A DNA stretch of 23,497 bases from Actinomycetales bacterium (GCA_015655615.1 JAATES010000332.1:1-23497), one strand, 5' to 3'. Numbered from the stretch's first letter, positions 8,035 through 16,982 are shown. Notes: generated from the sequence alone by a model not told the origin. Made by a program: numbers and translations.

Positions 8035-8676
8035 GTGTCAACTGCCACTGCACCCCCCCGCGCACATCAGCACGTCCAAGTGAACCGGCCCAACCCGGTC
8101 TCCGTCGGCACCATCGTGTGGCTGGCCAGCGAACTGATGTTCTTCGCGGGCCTCTTCGCGATGTACTTCACCGTGCGTGCCACGCTCCCCGCACAGGAGT
8201 GGGCACTCGGCCCGGACCACCTGAAGGTGAATCAGGCACTGCTGGTGACCATCGTCCTGGTCCTGTCGTCCGTGACCTGCCAGTTCGGGGTCGCCGCGGC
8301 CGAGAGGTTCCAGCCCCGCCGCACCGGTGCGCTCTGGCAGCTGTCCCGATGGGGACTCCAGGAATGGATCACCCTGACGTTCATTCTGGGGTCGGTCTTC
8401 ATCGCCGGTCAGGTCATGGAATACGCCGAGTTGGTCGAACGCGGGCTCACGATCTCGTCCAGCCCTTATGGCTCGGTGTTCTTCCTGACAACCGGCTTCC
8501 ACGGTCTGCACGTCATTGGTGGTCTCATCTCCTTCCTCTTCGTCCTGGGACGTAGCTTCTCCGCGAAGAGCTTCGGCCACCATGAGGCGACGACAGCCGT
8601 GGTCGTGTCGTATTACTGGCACTTCGTCGATGTGGTCTGGATCGCGCTCTTCGGCGTGATCTACTTCTTGCGCTGA
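8035..8676 (+). CDS. ctaE: Cytochrome c oxidase subunit III (aa3 type)
   Basis: Subunit III of the aa3 terminal oxidase, an integral membrane protein without redox centres that stabilises subunit I and helps proton uptake. The 213-residue product has five hydrophobic segments, the short bacterial form. Recognisable blocks are [22 protein letters not shown] near the start, the helix with ATER/QAMEY-like sequence ([10 protein letters not shown]), the highly conserved [15 protein letters not shown] and the terminal [23 protein letters not shown] start at GTG 8035 (VSTATAPP): the frame is open further upstream but that part resembles nothing, and a CATAAT hexamer six bases before the GTG suggests a leaderless message. 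It is the first gene of ctaE-qcrC-qcrA-qcrB, the standard actinobacterial order; qcrC follows after 51 bases. Confidence 0.93.
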   Translation: MSTATAPPRAHQHVQVNRPNPVSVGTIVWLASELMFFAGLFAMYFTVRATLPAQEWALGPDHLKVNQALLVTIVLVLSSVTCQFGVAAAERFQPRRTGALWQLSRWGLQEWITLTFILGSVFIAGQVMEYAELVERGLTISSSPYGSVFFLTTGFHGLHVIGGLISFLFVLGRSFSAKSFGHHEATTAVVVSYYWHFVDVVWIALFGVIYFLR

Positions 8677-8727
8677 CCACTCACCTCCACCCCATTCGCA
8701 ACCCCCCGGCAGACAAGGAAATCAGAC

Positions 8728-9507
8728 GTGAAGGCACTCGCGGCCAGACGGCACCACCGGTTTGCACCGGCGGTGCTGCTGCTGCTGGCATTGCTGGTCA
8801 CCGGTGCTCTCTACGCAGCACTAGCCCCCTCGCAGGCAACGGCTGAAAGCACCACAGCACAGGATGTCCAAGCAGGGAAGGCGCTCTTCGCTGCCAACTG
8901 CGCCACCTGCCACGGAGTCGGAGCGGTCGGGACCTCGGAGACTCCGTCGCTGGTCGGCGTGGGTGCCGCTGCCGTCGACTTCCAGGTGTCGACGGGTCGG
9001 ATGCCCATGCAGATGACCGGCCCGCAAGCAGAGGTCAAACCCGCCCAGTTCGACGCCGACCAGACACGGCAGCTCGCGGCCTATGTGGCCTCGCTCGCCC
9101 CAGGGCCGTCTATCCCCTCAGCCGAGGCGGTCGACCCCACTCTCGGTGACGCGAGCAATGGTGCCGAGATCTTCCGCACGAACTGTGCCATGTGCCACAA
9201 CGCGGTGGGTGCAGGCGGCGCACTGTCGGAGGGCAAGTACGCACCCAGCCTGTGGTCGACGACTCCCACTCAGATCTACGAGGCCATGGTCACCGGGCCG
9301 CAGTCCATGCCTGTCTTCAACGAGAACAACATCACCCCGGAGGAGAAGCGCGACGTGATCGCCTACCTGGTGGAGCAGCGTGAAGGCTCTGCCGGTGGCG
9401 ACCCGCTCGGAAGCCTCGGCCCCGTCAGTGAGGGCGTCTGGGCCTGGGTGATCGGCATCGGCGCGCTCATCGGCGCCGCAGTCTGGATCGGAGCGAAGTC
9501 CTCGTGA
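8728..9507 (+). CDS. qcrC: Di-haem cytochrome c subunit of the cytochrome bcc complex
   Basis: Membrane-anchored cytochrome cc that passes electrons from the Rieske protein straight to CuA of the aa3 oxidase, replacing soluble cytochrome c in actinobacteria. The 259-residue protein has an N-terminal hydrophobic segment (about 14-32) acting as signal or anchor, two class I cytochrome c domains with haem sites CATCH (58-62) and CAMCH (153-157), and candidate axial methionines in RMPMQ (92-94) and SMPVF (Met194). A C-terminal membrane helix spans about 236-256. The GTG start at 8728 has AAGGAA about seven bases before it. The last codons overlap the qcrA start (GTGA), indicating translational coupling. 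Both haem-binding sites are intact. Confidence 0.95.
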   Translation: MKALAARRHHRFAPAVLLLLALLVTGALYAALAPSQATAESTTAQDVQAGKALFAANCATCHGVGAVGTSETPSLVGVGAAAVDFQVSTGRMPMQMTGPQAEVKPAQFDADQTRQLAAYVASLAPGPSIPSAEAVDPTLGDASNGAEIFRTNCAMCHNAVGAGGALSEGKYAPSLWSTTPTQIYEAMVTGPQSMPVFNENNITPEEKRDVIAYLVEQREGSAGGDPLGSLGPVSEGVWAWVIGIGALIGAAVWIGAKSS

Positions 9508-10556
9508 ACACGCCAGATGTCACCACGCACGAGACCGGACGTGAGGTGACGGCGGCCACCCCCGCCGACACCTTCGCAGACCCTGGCCTTCCCGACCACA
9601 AGGACCGTCTCGCCGACAAGGACCCTAAGGCGTCGCGCCGGGCCGAGTTGCAGACCGTCATCCTGTTCGCGATCTCGGTCATCGGCACGATCAGCATGAT
9701 GATCGTCTTCTTCACCGTGCCGCTCGACGGCACGACGGCGGGCGTGCGGACCCAGAATCTCGCACTCGGGCTGTGCCTGGGATTCGCGCTCCTCGGCATC
9801 GGCCTGGGCGCGGTCCATTGGGCCAAGACCCTGATGTCAGACCATGAAGTGGTGGAGGAACGCCACAACGTCGCAACAGAGCCCGAGGACCGAGAGCAGG
9901 CCGTGGCGGCACTGGCCGCAGGAGTCAAAGACTCTGGAATCGCCCGACGCGGGATCCTCAAGGGCGCAGTCGTGTCGGCACTCGCCCTCTTCCCGCTCGC
10001 CATCGCTGTGCCGCTCGTGGCTGAGGTCGGCGGCGACTGGAACATCGGAAAGTTCCGTCACACCTTGTGGCGCCGGGGAACCCGGCTCGCCACGGACCCT
10101 ACCGGCCGGCCGATCAAGGCCTCCGACGTGACCATCGGATCGGCCTATCACGTCATTCCGTACCAAGAAGACATCCCTGAGGACGTCCGCCCCGGCACGC
10201 ATGGCTGGATCGACGAGAAGGCCAAGGCCATCGTGTTGATGGTCCGCCTCGATCCGGCCGTCCTCAAGGAGGCGGAGGACCGCAAGGACTGGTCCCATGA
10301 CGGCATCGTCGCGTACTCCAAGATCTGCACTCATGTGGGGTGCCCGGTGGCGTTGTACGAGCAGCAGACCCACCACCTGCTGTGCCCATGCCACCAGTCG
10401 ACCTTCGACGTCGCAGACGGAGCCAAGGTGGTCTTCGGGCCTGCCAAGCGCCCGCTGCCGCAACTGCCGATCACCGTTGATGACGAGGGCTATCTGGTTG
10501 CTCAGAGCGACTTCCTCGAGCCTGTCGGACCGAGCTTCTGGGAGCGCCTGAAGTGA
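9504..10556 (+). CDS. qcrA: Rieske iron-sulfur subunit of the cytochrome bcc complex
   Basis: Carries the [2Fe-2S] cluster that takes the first electron from menaquinol at the Qo site. The 350-residue protein has the actinobacterial form: a long hydrophilic N-terminus, three membrane helices (about 51-72, 85-106 and 151-172) and a C-terminal Rieske fold. Cluster ligands are complete in CTHVGC (275-280: Cys275, His277, and the disulfide Cys280) and CPCHQSTF (294-301: Cys294, the disulfide Cys296, His297). A twin-arginine pair, ARRGILKGAV (147-156), precedes the third helix, as expected for Tat-dependent insertion of the folded domain. The GTG start shares four bases with the qcrC stop, and its own stop overlaps the qcrB start in the same way. 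Confidence 0.95.
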   Translation: MNTPDVTTHETGREVTAATPADTFADPGLPDHKDRLADKDPKASRRAELQTVILFAISVIGTISMMIVFFTVPLDGTTAGVRTQNLALGLCLGFALLGIGLGAVHWAKTLMSDHEVVEERHNVATEPEDREQAVAALAAGVKDSGIARRGILKGAVVSALALFPLAIAVPLVAEVGGDWNIGKFRHTLWRRGTRLATDPTGRPIKASDVTIGSAYHVIPYQEDIPEDVRPGTHGWIDEKAKAIVLMVRLDPAVLKEAEDRKDWSHDGIVAYSKICTHVGCPVALYEQQTHHLLCPCHQSTFDVADGAKVVFGPAKRPLPQLPITVDDEGYLVAQSDFLEPVGPSFWERLK

Positions 10557-12244
10557 CCACCACCGAAGCGACAGCACCCGCCCCGGCCGTGCCCACCACG
10601 CCCGCCGGCCGCGCCGCCGACTACCTCGACCAGCGCACCGGAATCGGGGTCGCCGTCAAGGCCTTCGCCCGTAAGGTCTTTCCCGATCACTGGTCGTTCC
10701 TGCTCGGTGAGATCGCCCTGTATTCGTTCGTGGTCCTGATCATCACGGGCATCTTCCTCACGATGTTCTTCGTGCCCAGTATGGGGCTGACGACCTACGA
10801 CGGTCCGGTGACCACCTTGCAGGGGCAAACGGTGTCCGAGGCGTTCAACTCGACCCTGCGCCTGTCCTTCGAAGTCCGTGGCGGCCTCTTGATGCGCCAG
10901 ATCCACCACTGGGCAGCGCTGATCTTCGTCGCCTCAGCGGTCACCCATATGATGCGGGTGTTCTTCACAGGCGCCTTCCGCAAGCCTCGAGAGCTCAACT
11001 GGATGGTCGGCTTCACGCTGCTCATCCTGAGCCTGCTGGCCGGGTTCTCCGGGTACTCCCTGCCTGACGACGTCCTCTCCGGCAACGGTCTGCGCATCAC
11101 CGACGGCGTGGTCAAGTCGATCCCCATCATCGGCTCGTACCTGTCGTACTTCATCTTCGGTGGTGAATTCCCGGGTCACGACATCATTCCGCGACTCTTC
11201 ACGGTCCACGTGCTGCTGATCCCGGGCCTCATCCTCGCCCTCGTCGGCCTCCACCTGCTCTTCGTCGTCCTGCACAAGCACACTCAGTACCCGGGTGGAG
11301 GCCGCACCGACAAGAACGTGGTGGGGTTCCCCCTGTTCCCGGTGTACGTCGCCAAAGCGGGCGGGTTCTTCTTCGTGGTCTTCGGGCTCCTCGCCCTCAT
11401 GGGCGGAACCATGGCCATCAACAACGTGTGGAACTACGGACCCTACGACCCCTCTCCCGTCTCGGCCGGCGCCCAGCCTGACTGGTACATGCTCTTCCTT
11501 GAGGGATCCCTGCGGCTGATGCCCGGCCAGGCCGAGGTGGTGATCGGCGGGTTCACCCTGTCGCTGAACGTCCTCATCCCGGCCGTCGTGATACCGGGAC
11601 TGCTCTTCACCTTCCTGGCGCTCTATCCCTTCGTCGAAGCGGCCATCACCAAGGACAAGAGCCCCCGCAATGTCCTCGACCGGCCACGCAATGTGCCGAC
11701 TCGCACCGGTCTCGGCGTGGCGTTCCTCACGGCTTTCATCATCCTCGCGCTCGCCGGGTCCAACGATCTGATCGCCACGCACTTCCGGCTGTCGATCAAC
11801 TCGATCACCTGGGTCTTGCGATTCGCGCTGTTCATCGCGCCCGTCATCGCCTTCTGGTGCACCAAGCGCATCTGCCTCGGGCTACAGCGCAAGGACCGCG
11901 AGCTCGTCCTGCATGGGCACGAGCATGGCCGGATCGTCCGCACAGAGACTGGTGAGTACTTCGAGGTCCACAAACCGCTGACTGAACAGGAGCGCTGGCT
12001 TCGCGTGAACTACACGGCACACGCTCCGCTGGAGCTCAGTGAGGCGGCCTACGATGCGACGACCGGGGAGAAGAACCCGAGGTACCGGAAAGCCAAGCGG
12101 TGGTCGGCCCTCTCACGGTTCTTCTTCCAGGACCGCATCGAGCCTGTCACCCCCGCTGAGCTCGAGGCCGCGCAGCACCACGCGCATCCTGCCCCAGAGC
12201 TCGCCGCACGACAGCCGGAGACGGATGGCCGTGTCGGCTCCTGA
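10553..12244 (+). CDS. qcrB: Cytochrome b subunit of the cytochrome bcc complex
   Basis: Integral membrane subunit that oxidises menaquinol at Qo and reduces it at Qi, holding two b-type haems. The 563-residue protein contains the haem histidine pairs His118 with His132 (QIHHWAALIFVASAVTHMMRVF) and His219 with His234 (FTVHVLLIPG ... GLHLLF), the conserved GYSLPDD turn (168-173) and the Qo-site PDWY motif (309-312), PEWY in most other bacteria. About eight to nine membrane helices end near residue 435; the remaining roughly 130 residues form a charged cytoplasmic tail typical of actinobacterial QcrB and absent from mitochondrial cytochrome b. GTG start overlaps the qcrA stop. No terminator with a T-run is visible after it, only the inverted repeats at 12326-12392. 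Confidence 0.95.
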   Translation: MTTTEATAPAPAVPTTPAGRAADYLDQRTGIGVAVKAFARKVFPDHWSFLLGEIALYSFVVLIITGIFLTMFFVPSMGLTTYDGPVTTLQGQTVSEAFNSTLRLSFEVRGGLLMRQIHHWAALIFVASAVTHMMRVFFTGAFRKPRELNWMVGFTLLILSLLAGFSGYSLPDDVLSGNGLRITDGVVKSIPIIGSYLSYFIFGGEFPGHDIIPRLFTVHVLLIPGLILALVGLHLLFVVLHKHTQYPGGGRTDKNVVGFPLFPVYVAKAGGFFFVVFGLLALMGGTMAINNVWNYGPYDPSPVSAGAQPDWYMLFLEGSLRLMPGQAEVVIGGFTLSLNVLIPAVVIPGLLFTFLALYPFVEAAITKDKSPRNVLDRPRNVPTRTGLGVAFLTAFIILALAGSNDLIATHFRLSINSITWVLRFALFIAPVIAFWCTKRICLGLQRKDRELVLHGHEHGRIVRTETGEYFEVHKPLTEQERWLRVNYTAHAPLELSEAAYDATTGEKNPRYRKAKRWSALSRFFFQDRIEPVTPAELEAAQHHAHPAPELAARQPETDGRVGS

Positions 12245-12325
12245 CCAGGGGCTGGACCACATGGTGGCTGATTGATCACACAGGTGGAGTTCTCCGGCCA
12301 GGTGTAGGACAGTGGAACCAGGTGC

Positions 12326-12353
12326 TGCCGGAGCCGGTCCGGACCGAGCGGCA
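12326..12353 (+). repeat. Nested inverted repeat between qcrB and sodA
   Basis: The core CGGTCCGGACCG (12335-12346) is a perfect 12-base palindrome. It is flanked by TGCCG (12326-12330) and CGGCA (12349-12353), which extend the dyad with a small asymmetry (four and two unpaired bases). It could be an operator for sodA or a hairpin at the end of the qcr message; there is no T-run. Confidence 0.45.
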
Positions 12354-12373
12354 TTCACATAACGGCGGATCAT

Positions 12374-12392
12374 TGCGGCACCCTCTGCCGCA
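12374..12392 (+). repeat. Hairpin in the sodA leader
   Basis: TGCGGCA and TGCCGCA pair perfectly over seven bases around the loop CCCTC. It ends 13 bases before the sodA ribosome binding site. The arms share GCGGCA/TGCCG sequence with the flanks of the upstream repeat, so alternative pairings are possible. Confidence 0.45.
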
Positions 12393-12421
12393 TCCGTCAC
12401 CCTATGGAGGAGGAAGATCGC

Positions 12422-13048
12422 ATGGCTGTCTATTCGCTGCCCGACCTCGGTTACGACTATGGCGAGCTCGAGCCGCACATCTCGGGTCGCATCATGGAGT
12501 TGCACCATTCCAAGCACCACGCCACCTATGTGGCCGGTGCCAACGCGGCTCTGGAGAAGCTCGAGGAGGCCCGCGCCGCTGAGAACTTCGACACCGTCAA
12601 CCAGCTGGAGAAGAACCTGGCGTTCAATCTGGGTGGCCATGTGAACCACTCGGCGTTCTGGACGAACCTCTCCCCCCAGGGCGGTGGCGAACCCACCGGC
12701 GACCTGGCTGAGGCCATCGGGACCGACTTCGGATCCTTCGCAGCCTTCCAGAAGCACTTCGCTGCGACGGCGCTGGGCGTGCAAGGCTCTGGCTGGGCGA
12801 TTCTCGCCTGGGACTCCATCGGATCAAAGCTGGTCATCGTTCAGCTCTTCGATCAGCAGGGCAACCTGACTCTGGGACTCACTCCCATCGTCCTGCTCGA
12901 TGTGTGGGAGCACGCCTACTACCTCGACTACCAGAACGTCAGGGCCGACTATGTCAAAGCCTGGTGGAACATCGTGAACTGGGCGGACGCCGGCGAACGG
13001 TTCAGCCGTGCGAAGGCGCAGACGGCAGGACTGATCGTCCCCGCCTGA
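12422..13048 (+). CDS. sodA: Superoxide dismutase, Fe/Mn family (probably Mn)
   Basis: Converts superoxide to hydrogen peroxide and oxygen. The 208-residue protein has the full Fe/Mn-SOD metal set: His28 (ELHHSKHH), His76 (GHVNHSAFW), Asp160 and His164 ([12 protein letters not shown]). At the outer-sphere position where the M. tuberculosis iron enzyme has His145 (as I align them) this protein has Gln145 (FDQQGNL), which favours manganese or cambialistic use; this is inference. No signal peptide is visible. ATG at 12422 follows the strong ribosome binding site GGAGGAGGAAG (12406-12416); an in-frame ATG at 12404 would lie ahead of that site. It is a single gene between the qcr operon and the oppositely oriented cta operon, with hairpins upstream and a strong terminator downstream. 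Confidence 0.95.
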   Translation: MAVYSLPDLGYDYGELEPHISGRIMELHHSKHHATYVAGANAALEKLEEARAAENFDTVNQLEKNLAFNLGGHVNHSAFWTNLSPQGGGEPTGDLAEAIGTDFGSFAAFQKHFAATALGVQGSGWAILAWDSIGSKLVIVQLFDQQGNLTLGLTPIVLLDVWEHAYYLDYQNVRADYVKAWWNIVNWADAGERFSRAKAQTAGLIVPA

Positions 13049-13090
13049 GCCCGTTGTGACCCGCTGTCGGACAATGCCTCGTCAGTGACG

Positions 13091-13150
13091 AAGGCCGTGG
13101 CGGTGGCGTGTTGGCCATCAGGACCGACACGCCACCGCCACGGCCTTTTC
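13091..13150 (+). terminator. Strong rho-independent terminator after sodA
   Basis: A perfect 21-base-pair stem (13091-13111 with 13127-13147, beginning AAGGCCGTGGCGG) with a 15-base loop ends in TTTT, 42 bases after the sodA stop. On the minus strand the tail is TTCGTC, a poorer T-run, so it mainly serves sodA, though it may also stop the converging cta transcript. Confidence 0.9.
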
Positions 13151-13173
13151 CGACGGCACCTGCGTGCGATCCG

Positions 13174-13611
13174 TCACCGAGTCAACGTGTCGAGAACCGT
13201 GCCGCCCTCACCCGTCACCACCAGCTTCCCGCTCTGTTCTGAGAACGTGGTCGGTCCGGCGGCCCACGATGTGCCCTCTTCACATCCCATCAGAGTCTGA
13301 AAGACCTCGGACAGCTCCAGTGAGGTGCCGTCGTCGGCCATCTTCCAGCTGCCGCCCAGCCCGTTGCAGCCGTCATCGCCGGTGAAGGTGCCATCATCGG
13401 CGATCGAGACGAACGCTCCGTCAAACTCGGTCGATGTCCACCGGCCGAGCGTCGAAGCACCGGAGCCGCTGGGAGTGCCAGCCGTTGTAGGCGAGCCCTG
13501 GCGGGTGGTCACGGCCGGCGCTGGTGACGAGCCGGAATCGGCGCAACTCGCCAGCATCAGCACAGCGACGGTCGCCAGGGCAATAACCTTGGGGCCACGT
13601 CGCATGATCAT
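13174..13611 (-). CDS. META/HslJ-like domain lipoprotein
   Basis: A 145-residue predicted lipoprotein. Residues 1-23 are a signal peptide with charged MIMRRGPK, a hydrophobic core and lipobox LASC, so Cys23 would be lipidated and the protein anchored outside the membrane. A Ser/Thr/Pro/Gly linker follows, then a META-type domain: GRWTSTEF, a short strand, GDDGCNGLGGSWK (the GCN-G-x-x-G-x-W block) and a second cysteine in LMGCEEG that could pair with the first. Such domains occur in HslJ and in secreted protease-inhibitor-like proteins; no enzymatic activity is known. I chose ATG at 13609-13611 (ATG 13603-13605 also possible); a longer frame would overlap ctaF. It lies 25 bases downstream of ctaF, so is probably the last gene of the ctaCDF operon. 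Confidence 0.82.
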   Translation of the reverse strand: MIMRRGPKVIALATVAVLMLASCADSGSSPAPAVTTRQGSPTTAGTPSGSGASTLGRWTSTEFDGAFVSIADDGTFTGDDGCNGLGGSWKMADDGTSLELSEVFQTLMGCEEGTSWAAGPTTFSEQSGKLVVTGEGGTVLDTLTR

Positions 13612-13636
13612 GTCCCCATGCTCCCACAGTCGTGCG

Positions 13637-14053
13637 TCAGTGCGCGTGTTGGCCCCGGGAGAATTCAAACACCCATCCCACCAGTCCGATCAGACCGAGC
13701 ACCGAGCCGATGCCCACCAACCACCAGCCTGCGGCCAGACCGAGGAACGTCACCGCAGTCGACAGCCCCAGGACCAGCGGCCACCAGCTCCATGGTGCGA
13801 ACCCGCCCTGGTCTCCGGGCAGGTCCTCGACATTTCCCAGCGGGTCGTCCTCCGGCCGCGGGTCGATCCGTCGCGCAGTCGCCCAGAGGTATCCGCCGAT
13901 CATGAAGACCAGTAGGGAGGTCAGAAAGATCGCTGCCGTACCGACCGGCTCCAGTCCGTCACCGCCCCACAGATACGTCGCAAGGCCGTACGAGACCGAC
14001 GCCAGAAGGAAGAAGCATCCCGTTCCCAGGAAGATCCGGATCTCGCCCTTCAC
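13637..14053 (-). CDS. ctaF: Cytochrome c oxidase subunit IV, actinobacterial type
   Basis: Small structural subunit of the aa3 oxidase found in actinobacteria. The 138-residue protein begins [31 protein letters not shown], the usual opening of CtaF, and has four hydrophobic segments (about 6-28, 36-58, 90-108 and 110-129) arranged as two hairpins around a polar loop ([25 protein letters not shown]). Its GTG start shares four bases with the ctaD stop (GTGA), so translation is coupled to the distal part of ctaD. That matters here: the premature stop in ctaD could reduce ctaF translation by polarity. Confidence 0.92.
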   Translation of the reverse strand: MKGEIRIFLGTGCFFLLASVSYGLATYLWGGDGLEPVGTAAIFLTSLLVFMIGGYLWATARRIDPRPEDDPLGNVEDLPGDQGGFAPWSWWPLVLGLSTAVTFLGLAAGWWLVGIGSVLGLIGLVGWVFEFSRGQHAH

Positions 14054-15849
14054 TTGTCGTCCTCCTCATGAGGCGAGGTCTCGATGACCCGCGCGTTGCC
14101 CGCATTCTGTCCGGCAGTGGGTGGTTCTTCTCCCGACCCACGTAGATCCGCCTGCCCGAACACGTGCCCGAGGGTGCTCTCCTGCTGGTTGGCATGATCG
14201 AGTGCGGCGAGCTCAGGGTAGTGGAGGTCGAGAGCCGGACGCTCGGAACGGATGCGTGGCAGCGAGGAGAAGTTGTGGCGCGGCGGCGGACACGACGTCG
14301 CCCACTCCAGTGACGCGCCGAAACCCCAGGGATCGTCGTTGTTGACCAGCGGCGCGCGGCGCCACGTGATGTAGACATTCCACAGGAATGGAAGCACCGA
14401 GACGCCCAGGATGATCGCACCGTAGGTCGAGATCTGGTTCAACGTCGTGAACCCATCGGTCTGCATGTAGTCCGCATACCGTCGTGGCATCCCCATGACT
14501 CCCAGCCAATGCTGCACCAGGAAGGTGGCGTGGAATCCTACGAAGGTCAGCCAGAAGTGAACCTAGGCAAGACGCTCGTTGAGCATTCGCCCGGTGAACT
14601 TCGGCCACCAGAAGTAGAACCCCGCGAACATCGCGAACACGACGGTCCCGAAGATCACGTAGTGGAAGTGGGCCACGACGAAGTACGTGTCGGAGATATG
14701 GAAGTCCAGCGCTGGAGTGGACAGGATCACCCCGGTCAGTCCACCGAAGAGGAAGGTCACCAAGAACCCGATCGACCACAGCATCGGTGACTCGAACGAC
14801 ACCTTGCCCCGCCACATGGTGCCGATCCAGTTGAAGAACTTCACTCCGGTCGGTACCGCGATCAGCATCGTCATGAAGGCGAAGAACGGCAGCAGCACTG
14901 CTCCGGTCGCATACATGTGGTGCGCCCACACTGTCACGGAGAGCGCAGCGATTGAGATCGTCGCGTATACCAGGCCCTTGTAGCCGAAGATGGGCTTGCG
15001 GCTGAAGACGGGCAGGATCTCGGAGACCACGCCGAAGAACGGCAAAGCCAGGATGTACACCTCGGGGTGCCCGAAGAACCAGAAGAGGTGCTGCCAGAGG
15101 ATGGCTCCGCCGTTCTCGGGGTTGAACACCTGAGCCCCGAGCCTCCGATCTGCTCCGAGGGCGAACAGCGCCGCGGCCAGCGGAGGGAAGGCCATGAGCA
15201 CCAGCATGCTGGTAACCAGGGTGTTCCAGGTGAAGATCGGCATGCGGAACATCGTCATGCCTGGCGCACGCATCGTGATGATCGTCGTGATGAAGTTGTC
15301 GGCGCCGAGGATGGTCCCTAATCCCGTCATGGCGAGGCCGAAGACCCAGAGGTCGCCTCCCAGGCCGGGACTGAAGGTGGAGCCCGACAACGGAGCGTAA
15401 GCGAACCAGCCGAACGAGGCAGCGCCCTGCGGTGTCAGGAAGCCGGCCGTCGCGATCAGACCGCCGAAGAGGTAGAGCCAGTACGCGAACATGTTCAGCC
15501 GCGGAAATGCGACGTCCGGCGCGCCGATCTGCAAGGGGACCAGGACGTTGGCGAATCCGGCAAACAGCGGAGTGGCGAACAGCAGCAGCATGATGGTGCC
15601 GTGCATCGTGAAGAGCTGGTTGTACTGCTCGGCGCTCTGAACCAGCTGCAGACCGGGACTGAACAGCTCGGCGCGGATCAGCAACGCCATCACGCCGCCG
15701 ATGCAGAAGAACAGGAAAGACGTGATCAGGTACATATACCCGATCACCTTATGGTCGGTCGAAGTGATCCACTTGATGACGGTGCGGCCCAGAGTCTGAC
15801 GACCAGCCGATAACCCGGGGACGCCGTCGATCGGTACTGCAGTGCTCAT
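14050..15849 (-). pseudogene. ctaD: Cytochrome c oxidase subunit I (aa3), interrupted by one in-frame TAG
   Basis: The catalytic subunit of the aa3 oxidase, reducing oxygen to water and pumping protons. Codons 1-428 match the family perfectly: haem a His83 and His396, haem a3 His394, CuB ligands His261, His310 and His311, cross-linked Tyr265, Glu263 and K-channel Lys337. Codon 429 is TAG, where homologues have Lys in RL[G/A]K-[V/L]HFW. The same frame then continues with [29 protein letters not shown], the last helix ([18 protein letters not shown]) and the usual DDPWG...[14 protein letters not shown] tail to a TGA at 14050-14052. A truncated product would keep all cofactor ligands but lose the last two helices. 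The ATG overlaps the ctaC stop (TGATG). It could be a true pseudogene, a sequencing error, or readthrough; reinitiation at GTG 14515-14517 is also conceivable. Confidence 0.85.
14563..14565 (-). other. Premature amber codon within ctaD
   Basis: Minus-strand context is CTT GCC TAG GTT CAC TTC TGG. A single A-to-T change of an AAG lysine codon explains it. No frame change is involved, and the base after the stop is G. It creates a CCTAGG palindrome. Confidence 0.9.
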
Positions 15850-16835
15850 CAGTGCTCCTCCTCGGTGGTGGCGACCTCGACCGAGGTGGTCTCGCCGGCA
15901 TCTGCTGCCTCATTGGTGTCTGCCGGCTCCGCCTGCTGGCGATTGAGGTCTAGGCCCAGTCGTCCGGACTGCCCCGACTCTTGCAGGCCCTCAAGGAACT
16001 CCGTGTACTCCGCCGCTGTCACGACTCTGACGTTGAACAGCATGCCGGAGTGGTGCTCACCGCACAGTTCCGCACACTTGCCCGCATACGTCCCCACCCG
16101 GGTCGGGGTCACCTGCCAGACGTTGTGACGACCGGGGACCATGTCCATCTTGTCCAGGAACGCCGGGATCCAGAAGGAGTGGATCACGTCACGCGACTCG
16201 ATGTCGAACTCCACCATCTTGTTCACGGGCAGGACCAAGGTCGGCAAGGTGGCGTCGGTGCCAGGTATGACCGACCCGGCGTCGTCCAGTAGCGGACGAT
16301 TCAGGGCAGAGACGTTGTCGACCTGCTGGCCGGTGACGTAGGCGCCTCCGTCGACGTCCAGCGCCCCGTCGTTGTCAAGATAATTGAAATCCCAGCTCCA
16401 CTGCTTGCCGATGACCTCAACGGTGACGTCGGCCTCGTGGGACACGTCACGGATCGCCGACGTGTCTCGAACAGAGAAGAAGTAGAGACCACCGATCAAG
16501 ATCAAGGGCACGGCGGTGTACATCAGCTCGAGCGGTACGTGGTAGCGAGTCTGCACCGGCAAGGTGTTGTCGCCGGAGCGTCGTCGGTACGCGATCACGC
16601 ACCAGATCATCAAGCCCCAGGTGATGATGCCGATGGTCAGCGCGGCGGTCCAGGACCCGACCCACAAGTGGGTGATCCGATCAGTCTGGTTCGTGACCGC
16701 ACCATCCTCGAAGCCTGGCAGGTAGCCACGCTTCTCTTGGGCAGAGCATCCCGACAGTGCAAGGAGCGCGCCAGCGGACGCCGTCGCCACGATGAGCCGA
16801 CGTCGCCAGTTCGGAGTCTTGTGTTGCGAGTGCAA
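15849..16835 (-). CDS. ctaC: Cytochrome c oxidase subunit II (CuA subunit), lipoprotein type
   Basis: Receives electrons from QcrC through the binuclear CuA centre and passes them to haem a. The 328-residue protein begins with a lipoprotein signal peptide (RRR, hydrophobic core, lipobox ALSGC with Cys30), then two membrane helices (about 56-82 and 102-121) and an extracytoplasmic cupredoxin domain. CuA ligands are complete: His219 (VIHSFWIP), Cys254, Glu256 and Cys258 in CAELCGEH, His262 and Met265. The aromatic patch QWSWDFNY (145-152) is the usual electron entry site. The tail after residue 290 is acidic and low complexity. The start is a TTG at 16833-16835 with AGAGG six bases upstream; no ATG or GTG fits. 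First gene of ctaC-ctaD-ctaF. Confidence 0.93.
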   Translation of the reverse strand: MHSQHKTPNWRRRLIVATASAGALLALSGCSAQEKRGYLPGFEDGAVTNQTDRITHLWVGSWTAALTIGIITWGLMIWCVIAYRRRSGDNTLPVQTRYHVPLELMYTAVPLILIGGLYFFSVRDTSAIRDVSHEADVTVEVIGKQWSWDFNYLDNDGALDVDGGAYVTGQQVDNVSALNRPLLDDAGSVIPGTDATLPTLVLPVNKMVEFDIESRDVIHSFWIPAFLDKMDMVPGRHNVWQVTPTRVGTYAGKCAELCGEHHSGMLFNVRVVTAAEYTEFLEGLQESGQSGRLGLDLNRQQAEPADTNEAADAGETTSVEVATTEEEH

Positions 16836-16982
16836 GGGGGGCCTCTCACGTCTTGTCGCCAGTCAGGACGTCCACAGCCGAGTACGGGGCGGCCCAGCCG
16901 GGACCTTCGTCCTCAACAGCACAGAGCCTATCGCGAAGCTGCCCGGTGGATGCGCCATTCGGGGCGGTGTTCCCCCGTGAAT

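Noticed and set aside
14563..14565. Pyrrolysine or programmed readthrough at the ctaD TAG
   Set aside because: Not preferred: homologues have plain lysine there, no Pyl genes are in the window, and no readthrough signal is evident after the stop. Kept only as an outside possibility in the findings.
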